NCBI GenBank assembly: GCA_052032335.1
Contig: JBPEWV010000049.1
Location: forward strand, 1-30,054
From: Pleionea sp052032335
Lineage (GTDB): Bacteria > Pseudomonadota > Gammaproteobacteria > Enterobacterales > Kangiellaceae
Length of the DNA stretch: 30,054 nt
Direction: 5' to 3'
The notes beneath the pieces are model-generated. The model made no database searches. It was not told where the DNA came from and was given only the letters and a program-made list of their open reading frames with translations. Both the position numbers and the translations under genes were made by a program. Positions 7,220 through 15,604 of this stretch are shown here, in pieces (the stretch's first letter is position 1; the number at the start of each line of letters is the position of its first letter).

Positions 7220-9826
7220 ATGACATTAAGTGCTCCAAAAAAGTGCACCACACAAAAAACCAAAAGTAAGGTTGCTGCCATTTTCGGCAGGGGCAAGCAT
7301 TCGAAGGTGTGGGTTTCGCTTTTAGCAACTTCCTGTTTAACGGTTGGGTGTTCTATGAATACAGCGGAAATTTCTAAGCAATCTCTCTCTAATAAGCTTT
7401 GGTCGAAGCCCAAGGCATCAGTCAACGATCAGCCCGATCTTGAACACCGCATCGACAAGTTAGTGTCGAATATGACTCTGGAACAAAAAGTGGCACAAAT
7501 GATTCAGCCAGAAATTCGAGACTTTACCGTTGAAGATATGCGGCAGTATGGTTTTGGCTCGTATTTGAACGGTGGCGGTTCCTTCCCCAATCAGGACAAA
7601 AACGCTTCGCTTGATGACTGGGTTAGTCTTGCTGAACAAATGCATCAGGCCTCTATTGATGCCAGTAAAGATGGTATTGCGATTCCAACCATGTGGGGAA
7701 CCGATGCAGTACATGGTCACACCAACGTCAAAGGGGCCGTCATTTATCCTCACAATATCGGGTTGGGCGCAGCGCGCAATCCGGATTTAATTGAAAAAAT
7801 AGCTGCAGCAACGGCCAACGAAGTGGCAGCGACGGGCATCGATTGGGTTTTTGCTCCGACAGTGGCCGTTGCCCGTGACGACCGTTGGGGACGAACCTAT
7901 GAGAGTTATTCGGAAGATCCCAAAATTGTCGCCGATTACGCTAGAGCCTTTGTTCATGGCATGCAAGGTAAGCCAGGTGACAACTTTTTTGCCGCCGGTA
8001 AAACCATTTCGACACTTAAACATTTCATTGGCGATGGCGCGACCCACCTAGGAGATGATCAGGGTGACGCAAAAATTGATGAAATGCATTTATGGCAGAT
8101 CCACGGACAAGGTTACTTCACCGGTATAGAAGCCGGGGCGCAGACGGTAATGGCCAGCTTTAACAGTTGGCAAGGCGACAAAGTTCATGGTCATCGTTAT
8201 TTGTTAACCGATGTGTTGAAAGGCAAGTTAGGGTTTGATGGCCTGGTGGTTGGCGACTGGAACGGTCACGGCCAGGTTCCGGGGTGTACTAACGAGCACT
8301 GTCCTCAGGCTATCAATGCCGGAGTGGATATTTTAATGGCGCCCGGTAAAAGCTGGAAGGCGCTCTATGCGAATACCATCGATGATGTAAAGCAGGGGGT
8401 GGTGCCGCAAAGCCGAATCGATGACGCGGTTAGACGCATTCTTCGGGTCAAAGCTCGGGCTGGAATTTTAAATGGCCTTTCGCCGCAAAAAAGAGCTTCT
8501 GGGTTAGTGGAACTGTTTGCACAGTTTGAGCACAGAGCGTTAGCACGTCAGGCAGTTCGAGAGTCGCTGGTGTTGCTTAAAAATAATGACAACATTCTGC
8601 CTCTGAATCCGCAGCAACGAATTCTAATTGCCGGAAACTCGGCGCATGACATTGGTCGGCAAAGCGGAGGGTGGACCATCACCTGGCAAGGCACCGGCAA
8701 CACCAATGATGATTTCCCCAATGCCGAGTCGGTTTATCAGGGACTCAAGCAACAGGTCGATGCAGCTGGAGGTCAAATCGAATTGAGTGTTGACGGCTCG
8801 TATTCGAAAAAGCCTGATGTCGCTGTTGTGGTATTTGGTGAAAAGCCGTATGCCGAAGGCAACGGAGATCTGGATAACCTGGAGTTTGAACGAGGTAACA
8901 AGCAGTCATTGGCGCTGTTGAATAAACTCAAGCAGCAAGGTGTTCCTGTCGTTTCGGTGTTTATCAGCGGACGCCCAATGTGGGTGAATCCCGAAATAAA
9001 TCGGTCCGATGCTTTTGTTGCAGCTTGGTTACCCGGTGGTGAAGGTGGCGGCATAGCGGATATATTATTGCGAACCGCTGACGGTAAAGTGCAGTTCGAC
9101 TTCAAAGGTCGGTTGCCATTTTCTTGGCCGTCCGATCCCAATCAGGGGCCGTTAAATGCACCTTATCAAAATCAACAACCCTTATTTGAGCTGGGTTATG
9201 GCTTGAACTATCAATCTGGTCAGCACCTTGACCCATTATCCGAGCTTGCATCGAAACAAGCCGATCGACCGAAACGTCAAACCTTGTTTAATCGTGTGGT
9301 AGCCGAGCCGTTCAAGCTCTCGTTGAAAAACGCAGCCGAAGCGGCTGAACAATCGTCCAGTAGCGTGGCCATCGATGGCCTGGACTTTCGCACCATCGAC
9401 TGGAAAGTTCAAGAAGATGCCTTCGATGTAACCTGGTCGGGTAGCCAACGCGCGGGATTGGTTATCGGAAGTCCTTTCCCAGAAGATTTCCGCCGTTTTA
9501 ACCTGGCTGAATTGGTACTCGAATTTGATCTTAAAGTTGTTCGGTCCGACGAAGAGCCACTTGTTCTAGCCGCTAATTGCCAGGGCATATGCCAACATGG
9601 ACACGACTTATCAAAGCAACTCTCGAGCGATGCCGCTCAACAATGGCAACATCTAGCGATCCCATTTCGCTGTTTGTTGGCCGACTCAGCAGGTCTGGAA
9701 CAAATTTATTCTCCGTTTGAGATCTGGAGTGAGGGTCAATGGCGCTTGCAGCTGGCGAATATTCGATTGCGTCAGGGGAGTGAACCGGCCGAGTTTGAGC
9801 AATGTACGGCCATGTCCGCCAATTAA
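7220..9826 (+). CDS. GH3 exo-beta-glucosidase lipoprotein (ExoP-like)
   Basis: The 868-residue glycoside hydrolase family 3 enzyme should release glucose from the ends of beta-1,3/1,4-gluco-oligosaccharides. Asp346 in GLVVGDWNGH is the expected nucleophile. Glu546 in GEKPYAEGNGD is the expected acid/base, as in the barley ExoI type. WVFAPTVAVARDDRWGRTYE and KHFIGDG are further family motifs. A basic N-terminus, hydrophobic segment and LTVGC point to a lipoprotein with Cys44 as anchor. The residue after Cys is Ser, so outer-membrane sorting is expected. After the (alpha/beta)8 and alpha/beta sandwich domains, residues about 705-868 form a beta-sandwich module that resembles the repeats in the neighbouring GH16 protein. 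The N-terminal region before the hydrophobic core is long for a signal peptide, so a later start is possible. Confidence 0.93.
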   Translation: MTLSAPKKCTTQKTKSKVAAIFGRGKHSKVWVSLLATSCLTVGCSMNTAEISKQSLSNKLWSKPKASVNDQPDLEHRIDKLVSNMTLEQKVAQMIQPEIRDFTVEDMRQYGFGSYLNGGGSFPNQDKNASLDDWVSLAEQMHQASIDASKDGIAIPTMWGTDAVHGHTNVKGAVIYPHNIGLGAARNPDLIEKIAAATANEVAATGIDWVFAPTVAVARDDRWGRTYESYSEDPKIVADYARAFVHGMQGKPGDNFFAAGKTISTLKHFIGDGATHLGDDQGDAKIDEMHLWQIHGQGYFTGIEAGAQTVMASFNSWQGDKVHGHRYLLTDVLKGKLGFDGLVVGDWNGHGQVPGCTNEHCPQAINAGVDILMAPGKSWKALYANTIDDVKQGVVPQSRIDDAVRRILRVKARAGILNGLSPQKRASGLVELFAQFEHRALARQAVRESLVLLKNNDNILPLNPQQRILIAGNSAHDIGRQSGGWTITWQGTGNTNDDFPNAESVYQGLKQQVDAAGGQIELSVDGSYSKKPDVAVVVFGEKPYAEGNGDLDNLEFERGNKQSLALLNKLKQQGVPVVSVFISGRPMWVNPEINRSDAFVAAWLPGGEGGGIADILLRTADGKVQFDFKGRLPFSWPSDPNQGPLNAPYQNQQPLFELGYGLNYQSGQHLDPLSELASKQADRPKRQTLFNRVVAEPFKLSLKNAAEAAEQSSSSVAIDGLDFRTIDWKVQEDAFDVTWSGSQRAGLVIGSPFPEDFRRFNLAELVLEFDLKVVRSDEEPLVLAANCQGICQHGHDLSKQLSSDAAQQWQHLAIPFRCLLADSAGLEQIYSPFEIWSEGQWRLQLANIRLRQGSEPAEFEQCTAMSAN

Positions 9827-9855
9827 GCAAAGAATAATTTTTTTTGAATTAACTA

Positions 9856-9869
9856 TGAAAGCGATTTCA
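9856..9869. promoter_or_regulatory. LacI-type operator upstream of the TonB-dependent receptor
   Basis: TGAAAGCGATTTCA differs by one base from the perfect palindrome at 7149-7162. It lies 31 bases before the receptor start codon, so it can act as a roadblock or promoter operator. No terminator separates GH3 from this site. Confidence 0.75.
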
Positions 9870-9900
9870 AAATCAATATGATGACCAACAGGGGGTTAAC

Positions 9901-12465
9901 ATGCACACAAAACAACTAAAACAAATACCTTTGCTCGTGGGGCTCGTTTTGTCGAGTGCTTACGCGCAAGAGGCAGAAACGGAAAACCAAGAAACCAACA
10001 AAAGAAAAAGTGTTCTGGATGAGCAAGTGCTGGTGGTGACCGCCACCAAAGTTAAAACCAAGTTGATGGAAACCCCGATTGCGGTCTCTGCTTTCAGTCA
10101 AAATCAATTGAATCGTTCAGGCGTTGCCGATGCTCGTGACATTGGTGACCTGGTCCCGAATATGGACGTCACGTTTTCACCATCCGACAGTGGTGTGCAA
10201 ATGACCATGCGTGGCGTATCCAGTAATAACTTTACCGAGCTGGGCGATCCCAGTGTCGGCTTCCACGTCGACGGCGTTTACTCACCACGTCCTCAAGGCG
10301 CCATGGCGTTAATGTACGATTTGGAACGACTGGAAGTATTGCGTGGCCCACAAGGGACATTATTTGGTCGAAACGCGACAGCAGGCAGCGTAAACCTCAT
10401 TACCAAAGATCCAGACTTTAACGATTTCTCGACCGATGTGCGTCTTGAGTTGGGCAATTACAATCAACGCCAGCTAAGAAGTACGGTGAATCTCCCGGTA
10501 GCGGACAACTTTGCATTGCGTGCTAATTATTTTGTCGAACGTCGTGACGGTTACATTACTCAAATCATGGACGTTCGAGACAGTGACGAAGACGGAATTG
10601 CTGACGTCGATCAACGGCGCAATCGAATGGTCAGCGACTCGAAAGAGTATACCAATTCTGATCGATATGGATTTCGTCTGACGGGCCTTTGGGACATCAA
10701 TCAGGATCTTACCTGGCGAATGTCATTCGAACGATTTCAAGACAACAGCGCGGGCGGATACATAGCACCTGACTGCAAACAATCTCCCGAAGCCTGTAAC
10801 TATTTTGGTGGTGATGAGCGAACCGTATTTGTCAATGTACCCGGTGAGCTGGACATGCAAATTGACAGTTTCCGCTCAAAGCTGACTTATTTCATCAACG
10901 AAGATGTGCAACTGGTTTACAACGCAGGTTGGTCGTATCAAGAACGAAGCCAGCAATGGGATGGCGACATGGGCTGGTTCCCGACTCCGGGTGACAATAC
11001 CGGTTGGGGATGGTCTGGTTATCGTTACACACCATGGGGCGACGATCTTTACTTAGCGACTCGTTGGTCGGATTACAAATCGATTTCGCACGAAGTTCAA
11101 CTCCAGGGCTCGTATCAGGACAAGTTGAACTGGATTGTTGGCTACTTTAACTTTTCCGAAGACAATGCAATTCATTTTGATGTCGAACTTCCTTTCTGTT
11201 GTGGCGCGCCCACTCCCGGCGCCGGAACCTTTATTCAGCCAGAGCGTTTGCTTGATTCAGAAGCCTTGTTTGCTCAGGGAACTTACCACTTTAACGAAAA
11301 GCTTCATTTAACCTTTGGTTATCGCAGTACGACCGATGAGAAACAGGACATCGGTGGAACCAATTGGGGAGCCTGGGGACCCTGGAGCTTCGATGCTAAC
11401 GGCAATCAAGGCAGTTTCTCGGGCGGAGCATTTGGTCCCAGCGAGGGTATAAACTGGGCAATTGTCGGCGATCCGAACGCTTACCCAACTTACACCAGCA
11501 ACGACATTATCGATGGCATGGGCGTTCAGAATTACGCTGATAACCTGGTGATAGTTGGTTACAACGACACCCAACATAAATGGACCAAAGACACCTGGAG
11601 AATTGGCCTGGACTACGATTTGGATGTCGATAACTTTATTTACAGTTACGTAGCGACCGGCTACAAGGCTGGTGGCTTTGGTGACGGCGTTGACGTCGAT
11701 GGTTTGGGTACCATTCGATTTTTTGGTTACAAGCCAGAAGAGTTAACCAACTATGAGTTGGGTTATAAGGGCGTATTGCTCGATGGTGACTTGAACTTGA
11801 CGGTTGCTGCCTTTGTCAGTGATTACGACGACAAGCAGGTGACGACCTTCCGTAAAGTCGGCGAGCACGCAATTACTGAGCAGGACATTACAACGTTGTT
11901 GACCGAAAATGCGGCCAAAGCGTCGATCAAAGGTCTGGAGGTTGAATTCAGCTGGCGCATTACCGAGCACGACAAGTTGAGCGGATTCGTAGCCACTTTG
12001 GATGCTACCTACGATGAGTGGACTGGCTATTCCGATGGTTGGTATTGCGCAGAGCGAGCCGATGCGGGTGCTTCATTATGTGGCGATCAAGGTGAAGGGG
12101 ATGTCAGTGGTAATGACCTTCCGTTTACCCCGAGCTTGTCCTGGACCTTGAACTACGAGCACGTATTTGAGCTAAGCAATGAAGGTCAATTAACCACCTG
12201 GTTATCACTGCACTGGGAAGACGAGTCGCACTTAACCGATCGCAACTTCACTGAGTTAGCGGCTTACAGCGACTTGCGTGACGAGTGGTACAACGTTAAC
12301 GCCAGCGTTCGCTACGACACGGGTAATGACTGGTTTGTCGAAGCGTATGTTAACAACGCAACAGACGAGCTGGTAAAAACCTGGTCGAACGGTGGTGCGC
12401 AGTATCCGAAGTGGGGTTGGAACTCGCCTCGCATGTACGGAGTGCGTTACAGCCAGAGCTTTTAA
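9901..12465 (+). CDS. TonB-dependent outer-membrane receptor, likely for beta-glucan oligosaccharides
   Basis: The 854-residue protein has a signal peptide (likely cleavage AYA|Q after residue 22). A TonB-box-like DEQVLVVTAT follows, then a plug domain ending in VLRGPQGTLFGRNATAGSVN. A long 22-strand barrel type region ends in the aromatic C-terminus YSQSF. It should bind a ligand at the cell surface and import it using TonB-ExbBD energy. There is no adjacent SusD, so this is the gammaproteobacterial arrangement. Placement between GH3 and GH16 glucanases and behind a shared operator suggests laminarin-type oligosaccharides; this is inference. A strong GGGGG-containing ribosome site precedes the ATG, and a terminator follows the gene. 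The barrel contains several Cys, including a CCGAPTPG loop, probably extracellular. Confidence 0.93.
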   Translation: MHTKQLKQIPLLVGLVLSSAYAQEAETENQETNKRKSVLDEQVLVVTATKVKTKLMETPIAVSAFSQNQLNRSGVADARDIGDLVPNMDVTFSPSDSGVQMTMRGVSSNNFTELGDPSVGFHVDGVYSPRPQGAMALMYDLERLEVLRGPQGTLFGRNATAGSVNLITKDPDFNDFSTDVRLELGNYNQRQLRSTVNLPVADNFALRANYFVERRDGYITQIMDVRDSDEDGIADVDQRRNRMVSDSKEYTNSDRYGFRLTGLWDINQDLTWRMSFERFQDNSAGGYIAPDCKQSPEACNYFGGDERTVFVNVPGELDMQIDSFRSKLTYFINEDVQLVYNAGWSYQERSQQWDGDMGWFPTPGDNTGWGWSGYRYTPWGDDLYLATRWSDYKSISHEVQLQGSYQDKLNWIVGYFNFSEDNAIHFDVELPFCCGAPTPGAGTFIQPERLLDSEALFAQGTYHFNEKLHLTFGYRSTTDEKQDIGGTNWGAWGPWSFDANGNQGSFSGGAFGPSEGINWAIVGDPNAYPTYTSNDIIDGMGVQNYADNLVIVGYNDTQHKWTKDTWRIGLDYDLDVDNFIYSYVATGYKAGGFGDGVDVDGLGTIRFFGYKPEELTNYELGYKGVLLDGDLNLTVAAFVSDYDDKQVTTFRKVGEHAITEQDITTLLTENAAKASIKGLEVEFSWRITEHDKLSGFVATLDATYDEWTGYSDGWYCAERADAGASLCGDQGEGDVSGNDLPFTPSLSWTLNYEHVFELSNEGQLTTWLSLHWEDESHLTDRNFTELAAYSDLRDEWYNVNASVRYDTGNDWFVEAYVNNATDELVKTWSNGGAQYPKWGWNSPRMYGVRYSQSF

Positions 12466-12471
12466 CTTGTG

Positions 12472-12504
12472 AAAGCCGCTTTTTCAAAAGAGCGGCTTTT
12501 TGTT
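12472..12504 (+). terminator. Intrinsic terminator after the TonB-dependent receptor
   Basis: AAAGCCGCT (12472-12480) pairs with AGCGGCTTT (12491-12499), followed by a T-rich tail. It may limit read-through into the GH16 gene, which then needs either its own promoter or partial escape. Confidence 0.85.
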
Positions 12505-12590
12505 TACTGAAATCGTAAAAACGTCGCAAGTTAAGTCTGGGCAATCTTGCTTACCGCGCGATGGATAATAAGAACTTGATGGAGAAAACC

Positions 12591-15260
12591 ATGCAAAAAT
12601 CTATTCACTGGGCCATAGGCGCGAGTTTAATCGTAGGTGTGCTTGCTGGCTGTAAAACGGACAACGAAAATCCTCAGGTCGAGGTACCTGTAACGCCCGA
12701 AACTCTGGAAGATCACGGTTGGGAACTGGTCTGGAGTGATGAGTTTGACGGCAGCTCACTTAATGAAGCCAACTGGACGCCGGAGACTGGCGACGGATCG
12801 CAATACGGTATTCCCGGATGGGGTAATAATGAGCTTCAGTGGTATCAGGCTGACAACGCGACTGTCGCGGAAGGCGAATTAACCATTGCGGCTGAAGCAG
12901 AAGCGTCTAATGGTTATAACTACACTTCGGCAAGACTAAAAACGGCAGAAAAATTCGACGTTAAGTACGGTCGTATTGAAGCGCGTATGAGGTTGCCAGC
13001 AGGTCAGGGTGGCTGGGCTGCTTTCTGGATGTTACCGACAGACTCTCCCTATGGCGGCTGGGCTGCCGGTGGCGAAATCGACATTATGGAATCGATCAAT
13101 TTGGGGGTCGATGGTCGTAACACGGTCTCGGGTACTTTGCATTACGGTATGCAGTGGCCATTGAATCAATATCAGACGGCAGAGCATGACGTAACCGAGG
13201 GTTCGTTAACTGACGATTACCATACTTTTGCTGTCGAATGGGAAGCGGGCGAAATTCGTTGGTACGTTGACGATGTGCATTACGCGACGCAGATGGCGCG
13301 GAGCTGGTGGACCTATTATTTTGCCGATCAGGAAACTGGTTTTCAGGCCGATTTACAGGGCCCATTCGACCAACCGTTTCACTTGATCCTTAACCTGGCT
13401 GTGGGCGGCACTCTTCCCGGCGCACCAGATAACAGCTCAGAATTTCCGATGACCATGGATGTCGATTACGTCCGTGTTTATCAGTGCTCGAAAAATACTG
13501 AAACCGGCGAAGGTTGCGCAACCAATCGCAATCGTAATCTGGCACCGCCTGCCTCGCATCAACCGTTTGTCGCAGAGTACAACTTCTATGCCGATGGGGT
13601 GCAACCTCTAATTTGGGAAGTGAATGATGAAACCATTCAACGCGATTTAAGCGTCAATTCTTTCTGGAATAACGAAGGTGCGTTAACTCTGTCTGAGGTT
13701 GATGGTGGCGGTGATCGTGGGACGGTCATCGATGTTATGACGACCAACAGTGGAAACTTCTCCATCAATGCTACCGAAGGCGGCACTTTCGAACTGTTCG
13801 GAATGGGGACGTCTTCACAACCCTGGGCACCACATGCGGGTGAACTGATTTTCGACCTTTATGTTGACAGCAGCTTGACCGATTTAGAAAGCAGTATTGC
13901 GATAAAAATGGACAGCGGCTGGCCCAACCTCGGGCAGGTTGTACTGCCTGTAGCAGACTTGGAACTTGATCAATGGCAAACCCTTCATATTAAAGTGAGT
14001 GACTTACTGGCCAATGGCAACAACGGTGGAGCAAATCCTTTAGCCATTGACGGTGTGGTAAGTTTGTTTGTGGTCGAGCCCACCAGCGCAGCGCATTTAA
14101 TGGTCGACAACATCCGTTTGCGCTGTGGTTTTCCGTCGTCTGATGGCTGTGGTATTCAACCGCCTTCGCAAGCCATAGAGGCAACCGAAGTCAACGTATT
14201 CACCGACGACGTGGGCGAGTTGTGGACCAATGGTCTCGGTGCCTGGGACAGCGGAGTGAGTACCGATTATTACGTTGGTGACAATGAAAACACCAAAGTG
14301 AACTGGCAAATCGTAGAAGAGTCGGGTCGAGGCAATATTATCAACGTCACTTTTGACGACGATCCGGGCACCAGTGGTGTGTTCTACGTTCAGGCAGCAC
14401 AACCCGTTGATTTAAGTGGGTTCGATGCTGGTGTATTAACTTTCGATTTGAAAGTGGTGGACTACGGCAGTAACACCAGTGGCATGGCCTTTAAAGTGGA
14501 TTGTATTTACCCCTGTACCAGTGGTGATCAATCTTTGGGGGTCGTCGCTGATGGTGAATGGCAAACCTTTACTGTAAATATCGCCGATTTAAGAAATGCC
14601 GGACTGGATACCACACGGGTCAATACCGGGCTGGTAATCTTCCCTGCGTCGGGCGATCAACAGGGCGTTAATTTTCAGCTCGATAACATTATCTGGATGG
14701 CAGAAGGTGGCGAAGAAGGCTCAGGCAATCCTGCACCTAACTTGTCTCAAGACTTTCTGATTTACAACGGAACGGATGAGGGCGAATTTGACGTGACGCC
14801 ATCACTGAACGGTGTGACCATGACCGAAATGGTGGATGATGTCGATACGGAAAAAGGCAATGTGCTTGAGTTTTCTTTCCAGATTAACGAGACCAACATT
14901 CCATTTTTTGTTCAGCCAGAAGGCAGTCGTCTCGACATGAGTGACTTCACCTCGGGTACTGTTGAGTTTGATCTTCTTCTGGTGGAAGAGCCTGACGTAG
15001 GTCTGGAAAACTCAGGTTTCTATATTAAATTTGACACGGTTTACCCTCAAACGTCGAGTGCATTCGCGATTGAGCAACCTGAAGTGGGCGTCTGGAAAAG
15101 TTACTCCATTTCGGTGGCAGATATGTTAGCCACGCCGACACCCGACTGGGAGCAACCGGCAAATATTGAAAACGTCGATGCACCTTTTGTCATTGCGCCG
15201 AACTGGGGCACTGAACAAGGAACTGTGTTGCGTATCGATAACATTCGCTGGACACATTAA
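12591..15260 (+). CDS. GH16 endo-beta-1,3-glucanase (laminarinase-type) lipoprotein with three C-terminal beta-sandwich modules
   Basis: This 889-residue enzyme should cut internal bonds of laminarin or a related beta-glucan. The GH16 domain spans about residues 42-300. Its catalytic motif GEIDIMES supplies the nucleophile Glu162, Asp164 and acid/base Glu167; the -DIM- form with the extra Met is the laminarinase pattern. The signal sequence ends in GVLAGC, so Cys21 is lipidated and the enzyme is cell-bound. I chose the ATG at 12591 because GGAG (12581-12584) lies six bases before it and the signal peptide then has normal size; an in-frame ATG at 12561 is less likely. Beyond the catalytic domain are three related modules at about 325-517, 535-709 and 722-889. 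Each has a FDL strand near the middle and a DNI-type last strand. They are probably carbohydrate-binding. Confidence 0.94.
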   Translation: MQKSIHWAIGASLIVGVLAGCKTDNENPQVEVPVTPETLEDHGWELVWSDEFDGSSLNEANWTPETGDGSQYGIPGWGNNELQWYQADNATVAEGELTIAAEAEASNGYNYTSARLKTAEKFDVKYGRIEARMRLPAGQGGWAAFWMLPTDSPYGGWAAGGEIDIMESINLGVDGRNTVSGTLHYGMQWPLNQYQTAEHDVTEGSLTDDYHTFAVEWEAGEIRWYVDDVHYATQMARSWWTYYFADQETGFQADLQGPFDQPFHLILNLAVGGTLPGAPDNSSEFPMTMDVDYVRVYQCSKNTETGEGCATNRNRNLAPPASHQPFVAEYNFYADGVQPLIWEVNDETIQRDLSVNSFWNNEGALTLSEVDGGGDRGTVIDVMTTNSGNFSINATEGGTFELFGMGTSSQPWAPHAGELIFDLYVDSSLTDLESSIAIKMDSGWPNLGQVVLPVADLELDQWQTLHIKVSDLLANGNNGGANPLAIDGVVSLFVVEPTSAAHLMVDNIRLRCGFPSSDGCGIQPPSQAIEATEVNVFTDDVGELWTNGLGAWDSGVSTDYYVGDNENTKVNWQIVEESGRGNIINVTFDDDPGTSGVFYVQAAQPVDLSGFDAGVLTFDLKVVDYGSNTSGMAFKVDCIYPCTSGDQSLGVVADGEWQTFTVNIADLRNAGLDTTRVNTGLVIFPASGDQQGVNFQLDNIIWMAEGGEEGSGNPAPNLSQDFLIYNGTDEGEFDVTPSLNGVTMTEMVDDVDTEKGNVLEFSFQINETNIPFFVQPEGSRLDMSDFTSGTVEFDLLLVEEPDVGLENSGFYIKFDTVYPQTSSAFAIEQPEVGVWKSYSISVADMLATPTPDWEQPANIENVDAPFVIAPNWGTEQGTVLRIDNIRWTH

Positions 15261-15306
15261 GCAACAATTTTCTCCTGCAAAGACTTTCTCGGTCTTCAGT
15301 CAGTTT

Positions 15307-15330
15307 GGGCGCCTTGTGCGCCCTTTTTTT
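15307..15330 (+). terminator. Intrinsic terminator closing the glucan locus
   Basis: GGGCGC (15307-15312) pairs with GCGCCC (15318-15323) around CTTGT and runs into seven T. Confidence 0.93.
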
Positions 15331-15604
15331 ATTCTTTGACAGCCGAATATGCAATCCAACCATTAAAAACAATTCGTTTAATGTCTATAGGAATTACTGG
15401 CAACTTTTCATAAAGCTTGGCTATAATTTATCCAATACTTTGATATACTTTAGAATGGCGTGGTCGAGTGTTCAGGTTTGAGTCTGTCAAAATCTGAATT
15501 GAGCAAGTTTTAAGTAAATTTGTTTATCTTTAACAACAGTCTTCCAACGAGCCGCTCCACTTTGAATTGTGCACGGTGAATGAGTTTAGAAACAGGTGGC
15601 AAGT
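15331..15604. other. Gene-free leader before the diguanylate cyclase gene
   Basis: I find no ORF or RNA gene here. A TATAAT at 15422-15427 and a TATACT at about 15443 are possible -10 boxes, but neither has a good -35 at the right spacing. An inverted repeat CATTAAA/TTTAATG (15361-15383) is AT-rich and could be chance. Confidence 0.3.

Noticed and set aside
12471..12486. A third operator-like TGAAAGC sequence after the TonB receptor gene
   Set aside because: It is the left arm of an obvious intrinsic terminator and lacks the palindromic spacing of the two real candidates.
12561..12590. Upstream ATG as start of the GH16 gene
   Set aside because: The GGAG at 12581-12584 serves the ATG at 12591, which gives a normal lipoprotein signal peptide.
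15394..15420. A sigma-54-like TGGCA element before the diguanylate cyclase gene
   Set aside because: The downstream TTGC element is missing at the needed spacing.
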